Below are positions 18,019-26,602 of a DNA stretch of 64,000 bases, piece after piece (the stretch's first letter is position 1; each line of letters opens with the position of its first letter). Location of the stretch: positions 2,914,001 to 2,978,000 of the forward strand of contig NC_014924.1 of the NCBI RefSeq assembly GCF_000185965.1, in the 5' to 3' direction. The position numbers and the translations under genes are program-made. The notes beneath the pieces are model-generated. The model made no database searches. It was given only the letters and a program-made list of their open reading frames with translations, and had not been told where the DNA came from. This stretch comes from Pseudoxanthomonas suwonensis 11-1. Lineage in GTDB: Bacteria; Pseudomonadota; Gammaproteobacteria; Xanthomonadales; Xanthomonadaceae.

Positions 18019-18756
18019 TCACTCGTACAGCCGCTGGCAGACGCTGCACCAGAACGCGCGCCGGCGCGCCTGGCCCAGTTCCTTGCGGTAGCTCAGTTCC
18101 GTGCCGTCGCGCGGGCAGGTCTTCTTGGCATGCACCTGCCAGTGCTTGCGCAGCACGTAGGCCTTCTTCCACTCCAGGAAGTCGAAGCTGTACTGCCGCG
18201 CCTCGGCCACCAGCTGGCCCAGCTTGCGCGGCGGCAACGCGCCGATGCGGCTCTCGGGGTGCACCCGGATCCGGTGCAACACCTCGTTCTTGATGATGTT
18301 GCCAACGCCGGCAAACACGTCCTGGTCCAGCAGCGCGTCGGCGGCCAGCGCCTGCGGACGCGCCCGCAGCTTGCGCCGGGCCGCGGCCGGGTCCCAGGCG
18401 TCGTTCATCACGTCGGCGCTCCAGTCGTACACCTCGTCCAGCGGCTGGTCGATGAAGCGCACCGAGCAGGCGTAGAAGTTCAGCTCGCCACCGCGGCTGA
18501 ACTCCAGGCCCAGGCGCGCAGGCGTGGGCTTGCGCTCGTTGATCCGGTAGCTGCCGAACAGCATGAAATGGATGCGCACACTGAAGTCGTCGAACGCCAG
18601 CAGGAAGTGCTTGCCCCAGCTGTGCATCGCCACCAGGCGCCGGCCGGCGATGCGCTGGATCGGCTCGCGGCTGTTGCCGTGCACGGCGCGCACCTTGCGC
18701 CCGACGAAGCCCGCGGCGGCTTCCCTGAGGATGACGATGGTGGGGCCTTCGGGCAT
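18019..18756 (-). CDS. nei: Endonuclease VIII/Fpg-family DNA glycosylase
   Basis: 245-aa DNA glycosylase-AP lyase of the Fpg/Nei family (base excision repair of oxidised bases). It begins MPEGPTIVI, where Pro2 and Glu3 are the catalytic residues. It contains the helix-2-turn-helix segment LLDQDVFAGVGNIIKNEVL and a C-terminal C4 zinc finger (CPRDGT and CSVC). The MPEGP start and Nei-like length favour Nei over MutM. The long open frame upstream to 19869 is antisense to acpH and the trehalase and is not coding. Confidence 0.92.
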   Translation of the reverse strand: MPEGPTIVILREAAAGFVGRKVRAVHGNSREPIQRIAGRRLVAMHSWGKHFLLAFDDFSVRIHFMLFGSYRINERKPTPARLGLEFSRGGELNFYACSVRFIDQPLDEVYDWSADVMNDAWDPAAARRKLRARPQALAADALLDQDVFAGVGNIIKNEVLHRIRVHPESRIGALPPRKLGQLVAEARQYSFDFLEWKKAYVLRKHWQVHAKKTCPRDGTELSYRKELGQARRRAFWCSVCQRLYE

Positions 18757-18846
18757 GTCCCGGAGTATCCCGGGCAGCGCTGAGGCGGACGTCAACCCTG
18801 GCATCCGTACAGCTTCGCGCCAGCGACGCGTGCGAAAATACGCGCG

Positions 18847-19458
18847 ATGAACTACCTCGCCCACCTCCACCTGGCCGCGCCGGATCCGGAGGCGATGCTG
18901 GGCGCCCTGCTTGGGGACTTCGTGTTCGGCCTGGCGGCGCTGGCCGACTACAGCGCGGTGGAGCGGCGCGAGATCCTGGTCCACCGCCGCATCGACCGCT
19001 ATACCGACGACCATCCGGTGGTTACCGGGGCGCGTGCGCTGTTCGCGCCCGGGCTGCGCCGCTATGCCGGCATCGCCCTGGACGTGTATTACGACCACCT
19101 GCTGGCGCGCAGCTGGGAGCGGCACTCGCACGAACCGCTGGACCACTTCACCGCGCGCTTCTACCAGCACCTGCTGGCGCAGCGCGCGCGCCTGCCCGGG
19201 CGGCTGCAGGACCTGGCCCCGCGCATCGCCGCGCACGACTGGCTGGGCTCGTACCGCCAGCGTGGGAACGTCGACCTGGCCGTGACCCGCATCGCCACGC
19301 GGCTGTCGCGCAACGGCGAGCGCCTGGTCGCCTGCCTGGACGATCTGCGCAGGCACGAGAAGGCGATCGACGCCGGATTCGAGGCGTTCTTCCCGCAACT
19401 TCAGGCCTATACGGTGCAGGCACGCGCATCGCTGGTGGAGGCCGGGGCCGGGTCCTGA
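18847..19458 (+). CDS. acpH: Acyl carrier protein phosphodiesterase
   Basis: 203-aa AcpH (DUF479) protein that removes phosphopantetheine from acyl carrier protein. Full-length match to the family: MNYLAHLHLA start, GDFVFG near residue 24, VHRRIDRYTD (metal-site Asp/His), and YYDHLLARSW. These sit at their usual positions in this HD-like all-helical fold. It is divergent from the DNA glycosylase and lies upstream of the trehalase gene, from which it is separated by 70 bp. Confidence 0.92.
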   Translation: MNYLAHLHLAAPDPEAMLGALLGDFVFGLAALADYSAVERREILVHRRIDRYTDDHPVVTGARALFAPGLRRYAGIALDVYYDHLLARSWERHSHEPLDHFTARFYQHLLAQRARLPGRLQDLAPRIAAHDWLGSYRQRGNVDLAVTRIATRLSRNGERLVACLDDLRRHEKAIDAGFEAFFPQLQAYTVQARASLVEAGAGS

Positions 19459-19528
19459 CGGCAGTCTTGCCGCCTCCATCGCATGGCCGGTGCGACCATC
19501 GCCCGGTCCCGCGTCCTGGAGGCCCTTC

Positions 19529-21211
19529 ATGCCACGCCATCCCGCCCGCCGGTTCCTGTTCGTGCTGCCTCTCCTGCTTGGCGCCTGCGCGGCGCAGCCG
19601 CCCGTAGCCCACCGCCCCGCGCAGGTGCAGCCCGCCGTCGTGGCGGACACTCGGGCCGTGCGCACGCCCGACCGGGCCTGGCCGAACGTGTTTGCCGCGG
19701 TGCAGGAAGCGCAGCTGTTCGAGGACCAGAAGTTCTTCGTCGACGCGGTGCCGCGCAGCGACCCGGCCACGGTCGAGGCCGCATACGCGCGTGACCACGT
19801 CGCGCCGGGTTTCGACCTGGGTGCCTTCGTCGAAAGGCACTTCGTGCTGCCGGCCGCAGCCGCCGGCACCGATATCCCCCGGCGCGACAGCCTGCGCGCG
19901 CATATCGACGCGCTGTGGCCGCTGCTGACCCGGCGCAGCCCCGAGCCGCTGCCGCACGACAGCCTGCTGCCGCTGCCGCAGCCCTACGTGGTCCCGGGCG
20001 GACGCTTCCGCGAGGTCTACTACTGGGACTCGTATTTCACCATGCTCGGCCTGGCCGAAAGCGGGCAGCACGCGCTGGTGGGGCAGATGCTGGACAACTT
20101 CGCCCACCTGATCGACCGCTGGGGCCATATCCCCAACGGCAACCGCAGCTACTACCTGAGCCGTTCGCAGCCGCCGTTCTTCTCGCACATGGTCGAGCTG
20201 GAAGCGCGCGCCGATCCGGCCGTGGCCACGCGCTACCTGGCCCAGCTCCGGCGCGAGCACGCGTTCTGGATGGATGGCGCCGAAGGCCTGCGCCCGGGCC
20301 AGGCGCATCGCCGCGTGGTGCGGCTGGAAGACGGCAGCCTGCTCAACCGCTACTGGGACGACCGCGACACGCCGCGCCCGGAGTCGTACATCCAGGACCG
20401 CGAGACCGCGGCCGCCTCCAACCGCCCGGCCGCCGAGGTCTACCGCGAACTGCGCGCCGGCGCCGAGAGCGGCTGGGACTTCTCGAGCCGCTGGCTGGAC
20501 GACCCGATGCGCCTGGACACGATCCACGTGACCTCGCGCGTGCCGGTGGACCTCAACAGCCTGCTGCACCACCTGGAAACCACCATCGCCGGTGCCTGCG
20601 AACAGGCCGGCGACGCCGCCTGTGCCCGCGACTACACCGCCAGGGCGCAGGCCCGCGCCGCTGCGATCGAGCGCCACCTGTGGAGCGAGGACGGCTACTA
20701 CGGCGACCTCGACCTGCGCGACGGCAAGGTACGCGCACAGCTGACTGCCGCCACGCTGTTCCCGCTGCATGCCGGCATCGCCTCCCCGGAGCGGGCCAGC
20801 CGCACCGCCGCCGCCGTACGCGCGCAGCTGCTGAAGCCGGGCGGCCTGCTGACCACCGCCATCGACAGCGGCCAGCAGTGGGACGCGCCCAATGTGTGGG
20901 CGCCGCTGCAGTGGATCGCGGTCGACGGCCTGCGCCGGTATGGCGACGACGCGCTGGCCCGCGAGATCGCCGCCGCCTTCGTCGGCAACGTCCGCACCCT
21001 GTTCGAACGCGAGCACAAGCTGGTGGAGAAGTACGACGCCGATGGCGCCCTGCAGGGCGGCGGTGGCGGCGAGTACCCGCTGCAGGACGGCTTCGGCTGG
21101 TCCAACGGGGTGGCGCTGGCGCTGATGGCGCTGTATCCAGGCCTTGGCGAGACGCCGGTGTCGATCCACGAGGGGCCCGCGCGTCGCACCGAGGACACCC
21201 CGGCCCAGTGA
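19529..21211 (+). CDS. treA: Periplasmic trehalase (GH37)
   Basis: 560-aa GH37 trehalase that splits trehalose to two glucose molecules outside the cytoplasm. It has a lipoprotein-like signal (FVLPLLLGAC), so it may be anchored. Both trehalase signatures are present: PGGRFREVYYWDSYFT near residue 155 and QQWDAPNVWAPLQW near residue 450. The C-terminal GGGGEYPLQDGFGWSNGV is also typical. The start at 19529 gives the best signal peptide; an in-frame ATG at 19490 is less likely. The GST gene follows 7 bp later. Confidence 0.95.
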   Translation: MPRHPARRFLFVLPLLLGACAAQPPVAHRPAQVQPAVVADTRAVRTPDRAWPNVFAAVQEAQLFEDQKFFVDAVPRSDPATVEAAYARDHVAPGFDLGAFVERHFVLPAAAAGTDIPRRDSLRAHIDALWPLLTRRSPEPLPHDSLLPLPQPYVVPGGRFREVYYWDSYFTMLGLAESGQHALVGQMLDNFAHLIDRWGHIPNGNRSYYLSRSQPPFFSHMVELEARADPAVATRYLAQLRREHAFWMDGAEGLRPGQAHRRVVRLEDGSLLNRYWDDRDTPRPESYIQDRETAAASNRPAAEVYRELRAGAESGWDFSSRWLDDPMRLDTIHVTSRVPVDLNSLLHHLETTIAGACEQAGDAACARDYTARAQARAAAIERHLWSEDGYYGDLDLRDGKVRAQLTAATLFPLHAGIASPERASRTAAAVRAQLLKPGGLLTTAIDSGQQWDAPNVWAPLQWIAVDGLRRYGDDALAREIAAAFVGNVRTLFEREHKLVEKYDADGALQGGGGGEYPLQDGFGWSNGVALALMALYPGLGETPVSIHEGPARRTEDTPAQ

Positions 21212-21218
21212 GCCCCGC

Positions 21219-21875
21219 ATGAGCCTCGCCCTGTACGCCCATCCGTTCTCCTCCTACTGCCAGAAGGTCCTGGTGGCGCTGTACGAGAACCAGGTCCCGT
21301 TCGAGTACCGGAACCTGGAGCAACCGGGGAACATGCAGGCGCTGCGGGCCCGCTGGCCGATAGGCCGCTTCCCGCTGCTGGTCGACGGCGAGCGCAGCCT
21401 GCCCGAGGCCAGCGCCATCATCGAATACCTGCACCTGCGCCATGCCGGGCCGGTCCGGCTGCTGCCCGACGATCCGCTGCAGGCGCTGGACGTGCGCCTG
21501 CTGGACCGCTTCTTCGACAACTACGTGTCCACGCCGCAGCAGAAGCTGGTGTTCGACGTCCTGCGCCCGGAGGGCGAGCGCGATCCGCATGGGGTGGCCG
21601 AGGCCCGGCGCCTGTTGGAGACCAGTTACGCCTGGCTGGAGCAGCACCTGGCCGACGGCCGCCCCTGGGCGGCCGGGCAGGACTTCAGCATGGCCGACTG
21701 CGGTGCCGCCCCGTTCCTGTTCTACGCGGACTGGAGCCACCCGATCCCGTCCGGATGCACCCGCGTCCATGCCTACCGCGCGCGCCTGCTCGCAAGGCCG
21801 TCGATGCGGCGGGCGGTGGACGAGGCGCGGCCCTACCGCCACTACTTTCCACTGGGCGCGCCGGACCGCGATTAG
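21219..21875 (+). CDS. Glutathione S-transferase
   Basis: 218-aa soluble GST. The N-terminal thioredoxin-like domain has SSYCQKVLVALYEN, with the candidate active-site Ser/Cys, and the cis-Pro in GRFPLLVDG. Glutathione contacts are expected from the LPEASAIIEYL helix. The C-terminal all-helical domain contains the N-capping motif DFSMADC. Only 7 bp separate it from the trehalase stop, so they are probably co-transcribed, though no functional link is obvious. Confidence 0.9.
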   Translation: MSLALYAHPFSSYCQKVLVALYENQVPFEYRNLEQPGNMQALRARWPIGRFPLLVDGERSLPEASAIIEYLHLRHAGPVRLLPDDPLQALDVRLLDRFFDNYVSTPQQKLVFDVLRPEGERDPHGVAEARRLLETSYAWLEQHLADGRPWAAGQDFSMADCGAAPFLFYADWSHPIPSGCTRVHAYRARLLARPSMRRAVDEARPYRHYFPLGAPDRD

Positions 21876-21976
21876 CAGCCTCCGGAGGCTGCGGGATAGC
21901 CGGTTGCTGCACCGCAGCTGGGTTGCACCCGGAAGCGATGTTAGCGTTCACATCGACTCTGAGGGGAGCTTCCGCA

Positions 21977-24484
21977 ATGACGCAACGCCGCCGCCAGGCA
22001 TCGATCCGCACCCGTTCCATCCTCGCCGCCGCACTGGTCGCGGCCCTGCCTTCGGCCCTGGCCGAACCGCTCAAGCTCAACGAACAGGAGTACTTCAGCC
22101 GGCCCGGCCTGGACGTGCTGGTGTTCAACAACTACTACGACGGCCTGTTCTCCGATGCCAAGCACGCCGGCGTGGAGCTGATCCACCACGGCGTGCGCAC
22201 CGCCACCAATGGCGACGTGCGCCTGTCGCCCACGCCCGAGCAGTGGGACCCGGTGGCGCTGATGCTCGACCGCAAGGTCGATGCGCGCACCGGCACCGTC
22301 ACCACCCGCATGGGCTATCCGAACGAGAAGTTCGAGTACAGCATCCAGGTCTCGCCGCAGGGTGACGGCGTGCGCATCCAGGTGCTGCTCGACAAGCCGC
22401 TGCCGAAGTCGCTGCAGGGCCGCGCCGGCTTCAACCTGGAGTTCCTGCCCTCGGCCTACTTCGGCAAGTCCTGGGCGGCCAGCGCCGCGCAGGGCGAGCG
22501 CCACGGCCAGTTCCCGCTCTACCCGGCCGGCCCCACCAGCCGCGGTGCCGACGGCAAGCCGGTGCGCATGCCGATCACCAGCGGCCAGCGCCTGGTGCTG
22601 GCGCCGGAGGATCCGCAGCGCCGGGTGACCATCAGCAGCAACAGCGGCGAGCTGGGCCTGTACGACGGCCGCAACCAGGCCCAGAACGGTTGGTTCGTGG
22701 TCCGCACCCTGCTGCCGGCCGGCAAGCGCGGCGCGGTGCTGGACTGGACCGTGGAAGGCCACACCCTGCCGGGCTGGACCCGTGAGCCGGTGATCGGCCA
22801 TTCGCAGGTCGGCTACCACCCGGCGCAACGCAAGGTCGCGGTGCTGGAGACCGATCCGCGTTCCCCGGCACCGGGTGCGGCGCGCCTGCTGCGCATCGGC
22901 GCCGACGGCAGCGAGACCGAGGCGCTGTCCGCGACCCCGGCACAGTGGGGCCGCTACCTGCGCTACCAGTACTACACCTTCGACTTCTCCTCGGTGCGCG
23001 AGCCCGGCCTGTACCAGATCGAGGCCGCTGGCCAGCGCACCCACGCCTTCCGCATCGCCGAGGACGTGTACGCCGAGGCCTGGCATCCGACCGCGGACGT
23101 GTTCTTCCCGGTGCAGATGGACCACATGTTCGTCAACGAGGCCTACCGCGTCTGGCACGGCCGCCCGCACATGGACGACGCCCGCCAGGTCGCGCCCAAC
23201 CACGAGCACTTCGACCTGTTCGCGCAGGGCCCGGAGCTGGATTCGCCGTTCCAGCCGGGCGAGCACATCCCCGGCCTGAACTACGGCGGCTGGTTCGACG
23301 CCGGCGACTTCGACATCCGCACCCAGACCCACTACGCCACCGTGCTGTCGATGGTCGATACCTGGGAGCGCTTCCGTCCGCTGCGCGACGAGACCACCAT
23401 CGACCAGCAGCGCAAGCACGTGGAGATCCACGTGCCCGACGGCAAGCCGGACCTGGTGCAGCAGATCGAGCACGGCACCCTGGCCCTGATCGCCCAGCAC
23501 CGCGTGTTTGGCCACGCCATCCCCGGCATCGTCGAGCCGGACCTGGGTCAGTACACCCATCTGGGCGATGCCTCGACCAAGACCGACGGCAAGGTCGACG
23601 ACCCGAACGACCCGGACTCGCCCAGGGACGACCGCCTGGCCTTCACCAGCAATACCACCGCGCTGAACTACGGTTCGGCCGCGGCGCTGGCCGCCGCCAG
23701 CCGCGCCCTGCGCGGGCACAACGACGCGTTGGCCCACGAGTGCCTGGAGACCGCGCGCAAGGTCTGGGAGTTCGAGCAGTCGCGCGAGCCCAACCTGTTC
23801 CGGGTGGGCAACACCACCGGCGGCCACCCGGACGACGAGCAGCTGCGCGCCGCCGCCCAGCTGCTGGTCACCACCGGCGACGCGCGCTACGCCGAGGCGA
23901 TCCGTGCGCTGTGGCCGAAGGTCGAGGAACGCTTCGGCTTCAACATCCCGGCGCTGATGGCGGCGCTGCCGAAGATGGACGACGCGTTCCGCGCCCAGGT
24001 TCGCGCCCGCGCCGAGCGCCTGCGCCAGGAGATGGCGCCGATGACCGGCGAGAACCCGTACGGGGTGGTGATCACCCGTGGCGGCTGGGCCGGCAACGGC
24101 GCGGTGGTGGGCATGGCCATCGCCAACTACCACCTGCACAAGGCCTTCCCGGACCTGTTCGACGCCGAACCCACCCTGCAGGGCCTCAACTACCTCTACG
24201 GCACCCACCCGGACTCGAACCTGTCCTTCGTGTCTGCCGTCGGCGCCCGCTCCAAGCAGGTCGCCTACGGCAACAACCGCGCCGACTTCAGTTACATCGC
24301 CGGCGGCGTGGTCCCGGGCGTGCTGGTGCTCAAGCCCGACTTCCCGGAGAACAAGGAGGACTGGCCGTTCTTCTGGGGCCAGAACGAGTACGTGATCGAC
24401 CTCGCCGCGCACTACATGTTCCTGGTCCACGCGGCCCAGGACGTGCTCAAGCCGGGCGATGGCAAGCAGGGCGGCCAGCCCTGA
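21977..24484 (+). CDS. Glycoside hydrolase family 9 protein
   Basis: 835-aa secreted glycosidase with a signal peptide ending about ALPSALA. The first 310 residues form beta-rich N-terminal domains, including a CelD_N-type Ig-like domain beginning near IGHSQVGYHP. The (alpha/alpha)6 GH9 catalytic domain carries the paired aspartates in YGGWFDAGDFDIRTQ and the proton-donor glutamate in WGQNEYVIDLAAHY. The likely substrate is a beta-glucan or a derived oligosaccharide. GAGGGGAG precedes the start. It is monocistronic. Confidence 0.88.
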   Translation: MTQRRRQASIRTRSILAAALVAALPSALAEPLKLNEQEYFSRPGLDVLVFNNYYDGLFSDAKHAGVELIHHGVRTATNGDVRLSPTPEQWDPVALMLDRKVDARTGTVTTRMGYPNEKFEYSIQVSPQGDGVRIQVLLDKPLPKSLQGRAGFNLEFLPSAYFGKSWAASAAQGERHGQFPLYPAGPTSRGADGKPVRMPITSGQRLVLAPEDPQRRVTISSNSGELGLYDGRNQAQNGWFVVRTLLPAGKRGAVLDWTVEGHTLPGWTREPVIGHSQVGYHPAQRKVAVLETDPRSPAPGAARLLRIGADGSETEALSATPAQWGRYLRYQYYTFDFSSVREPGLYQIEAAGQRTHAFRIAEDVYAEAWHPTADVFFPVQMDHMFVNEAYRVWHGRPHMDDARQVAPNHEHFDLFAQGPELDSPFQPGEHIPGLNYGGWFDAGDFDIRTQTHYATVLSMVDTWERFRPLRDETTIDQQRKHVEIHVPDGKPDLVQQIEHGTLALIAQHRVFGHAIPGIVEPDLGQYTHLGDASTKTDGKVDDPNDPDSPRDDRLAFTSNTTALNYGSAAALAAASRALRGHNDALAHECLETARKVWEFEQSREPNLFRVGNTTGGHPDDEQLRAAAQLLVTTGDARYAEAIRALWPKVEERFGFNIPALMAALPKMDDAFRAQVRARAERLRQEMAPMTGENPYGVVITRGGWAGNGAVVGMAIANYHLHKAFPDLFDAEPTLQGLNYLYGTHPDSNLSFVSAVGARSKQVAYGNNRADFSYIAGGVVPGVLVLKPDFPENKEDWPFFWGQNEYVIDLAAHYMFLVHAAQDVLKPGDGKQGGQP

Positions 24485-24547
24485 TGCAAGGCGGGCGGTG
24501 CCAACCGGCACCGCCCGCTTCGTTCTACCCGGTCCCGCTTCCGCGGC

Positions 24548-26515
24548 TCAGCCGGCCGGCTTGCCGCCCAGGTGCCGCGAGAGGAAGGCCAGCAGCCGGG
24601 CGTAAAACTCGCGGCGGTGCTCAATCGTGTAGAAGCCGTGGCCCTCGGTCGGGTAGTACAGGGTCTCCACCGGCACGCCGGCCTTCTGCAGCGCCTTCTC
24701 CATCTGCCTGCTGTGCGCGATCGGCGCACGCTCGTCGGCGCCGCCGGCGGCGAGGAACACCGGCACCTTGATCCGGTCCGCCAGGTTCACCGGCGAAAGC
24801 TGCTCCAGGTCCTCGCGCGCGCCCATCCAGTCCAGTGCCCAGGTGCGGCTGACGCGACCGCGCCTGGAAGCGTCGCGGTGCATCATCGGCAGGTCGTAGA
24901 CGCCGACATAGCCGGCCGCGCAGCGGTACAGGTCCGGATCCTTCGCCACGCCCATCAGCGCCGCATAGCCGCCGTAGCTGGCGCCGTAGATGCAGATGCG
25001 CCGCGGATCGGCGATGCCCTGGTCGATGGCCCAGCGGGTCGCGTCGGCCAGGTCGTCCTGCATGGCCCCGCCCCATTCCTGTGCGCCCGCCAGCTGGTGC
25101 GCGCGCCCGTAGCCACCGGAGCCGCGGTAGTTCACCCGCAGCACCGCGTAGCCGGCCTCGGCCAGCACCTGGGCGTCGTCGTCGAACCCCCAGCGGTCCT
25201 GGACCCCGAACGGGCCGCCGTGCGGCAACACCACCATCGGCCGTGGGCCTTCGGCGCCGTCCTTCGGCTCGGTCAGGTAGCCGTGCAGCTCCAGGCCATC
25301 GCGCGCCTTGAAGCCCACGAAGCGCGAATGCGGCACCTGGGAAGGCCTGAACCAGCTGCGGCGGCTGGCCACCCGCTCGGCGCTGCGGGAGACGGTGTCG
25401 AACAGGAAGTAGTCGCCGTTGTTGCGGTCGCTGTACACGTACACCAGCGCCTCGCGGCCATCGGCGGTGACCGAGGTGATCCGCAGCGCATCGCCCTCGA
25501 AGGCCTTCTCCAGCATCCGGTACAGGCGGGCGGTGGGGGCCTGCTCGTCGAAGAAACGGTAGCGGACCCGGTCGGTCATGTACGCGGCGCCTATCGGGGT
25601 GCGACCGTCGAGGTCATGGATGATGTGCAGCGGCTCGACCACCTCGTCGCGCAGCAATTCGGTGTATTCGCCGGTCTCCGGGTCCCAGGTGCCGAGCGAA
25701 TCCGGCCCCTCCCTGTGCTCCATCTGCAGGTAGGCCAGGCGGCCATCGGGGGTGAAGCCCCGCGCGAAGGCGCGTACCTTGGCGGTGGCCTCGTCATGGA
25801 CAAGGCGCCACTTCGCCTTGTCGTCCTCGCGGTAGTAGAGCTTGTTCGAGTTGTCGCGGCCGACGCCGTGGGCGAAACGCACCTGGCCGTCCACATCGGT
25901 GGTGAACGAGGCATACGGCAGCGGCCCGGAGGCCAGGTGGGTGCGCCGCCGGGTGTAGAGGTCGAGCCGCTCGATCTGCGACACCGGATCGCTGGTCTGC
26001 GCCACCGACTGCACCAGGATGAAGTTGCGCTCGGTGGGCATCGGGTCGAGCATGAACACCGATCCCTCCAGCTCGTAGCGCAGGTGCGAGACCAGCGGAT
26101 TGCTCTCCTGCAGCCCGTACGGGCTGGCCAGCAGCTTGGCGTAGCTGCCGTCGGCATTGACCGCATGCAGCTCGCCGATGACGCCCGGCTGGTCGCGCGA
26201 ACCGTAGCGGTGCGCCATCGACACCACCACGCGCTCGTTGTTGGCCCACCAGAAATCGTCGACCTCCGAGCCGACGCCACCGGCGACCTTGGCGGTCGGC
26301 TGCAGGTCATTGCGTCGCACCACCGCCAGGACGGTGCGGTCCTCCATCGGCACGGTGATCGCGAAGTACGCGCCATCCGGCGAGATCTTCACCCGCTCGT
26401 AGCTGTCACGCCGCAGGTAGGGCTCCAGGTCCACCGTGGCCGTGCTGGCGCCGGCCGCAAACGCAAGCATCCATCCCGCCGCCAGGGCGGCAGCCATCCT
26501 TGCCAGTCCGCGCAT
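24548..26515 (-). CDS. S9 family prolyl oligopeptidase-type peptidase
   Basis: 655-aa secreted serine peptidase with a signal peptide ending near FAAGAST. A beta-propeller-like N-terminal region (residues about 30-390) is followed by an alpha/beta-hydrolase domain. The nucleophile is in GASYGGYAALMG, the acid in GGADERAP and the histidine in TEGHGFYTIEHR. Upstream GGGGAAAGGG serves the ATG at 26515. It likely cleaves oligopeptides in the periplasm. It converges with the GH9 gene. Confidence 0.93.
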   Translation of the reverse strand: MRGLARMAAALAAGWMLAFAAGASTATVDLEPYLRRDSYERVKISPDGAYFAITVPMEDRTVLAVVRRNDLQPTAKVAGGVGSEVDDFWWANNERVVVSMAHRYGSRDQPGVIGELHAVNADGSYAKLLASPYGLQESNPLVSHLRYELEGSVFMLDPMPTERNFILVQSVAQTSDPVSQIERLDLYTRRRTHLASGPLPYASFTTDVDGQVRFAHGVGRDNSNKLYYREDDKAKWRLVHDEATAKVRAFARGFTPDGRLAYLQMEHREGPDSLGTWDPETGEYTELLRDEVVEPLHIIHDLDGRTPIGAAYMTDRVRYRFFDEQAPTARLYRMLEKAFEGDALRITSVTADGREALVYVYSDRNNGDYFLFDTVSRSAERVASRRSWFRPSQVPHSRFVGFKARDGLELHGYLTEPKDGAEGPRPMVVLPHGGPFGVQDRWGFDDDAQVLAEAGYAVLRVNYRGSGGYGRAHQLAGAQEWGGAMQDDLADATRWAIDQGIADPRRICIYGASYGGYAALMGVAKDPDLYRCAAGYVGVYDLPMMHRDASRRGRVSRTWALDWMGAREDLEQLSPVNLADRIKVPVFLAAGGADERAPIAHSRQMEKALQKAGVPVETLYYPTEGHGFYTIEHRREFYARLLAFLSRHLGGKPAG

Positions 26516-26602
26516 TCCCTTTCCCCGTCTGTTTTCCCCGCCGGCATGGTGGCAAGCGGACGGCACGACTGTCCATGCCGGTGGTCGGGACGCGGGCGCG
26601 GC

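Noticed and set aside
18019-19869. 616-codon extension of the DNA glycosylase frame
   Set aside because: The family must start MPEGP because Pro2 is catalytic; the upstream part is antisense to acpH and the trehalase.
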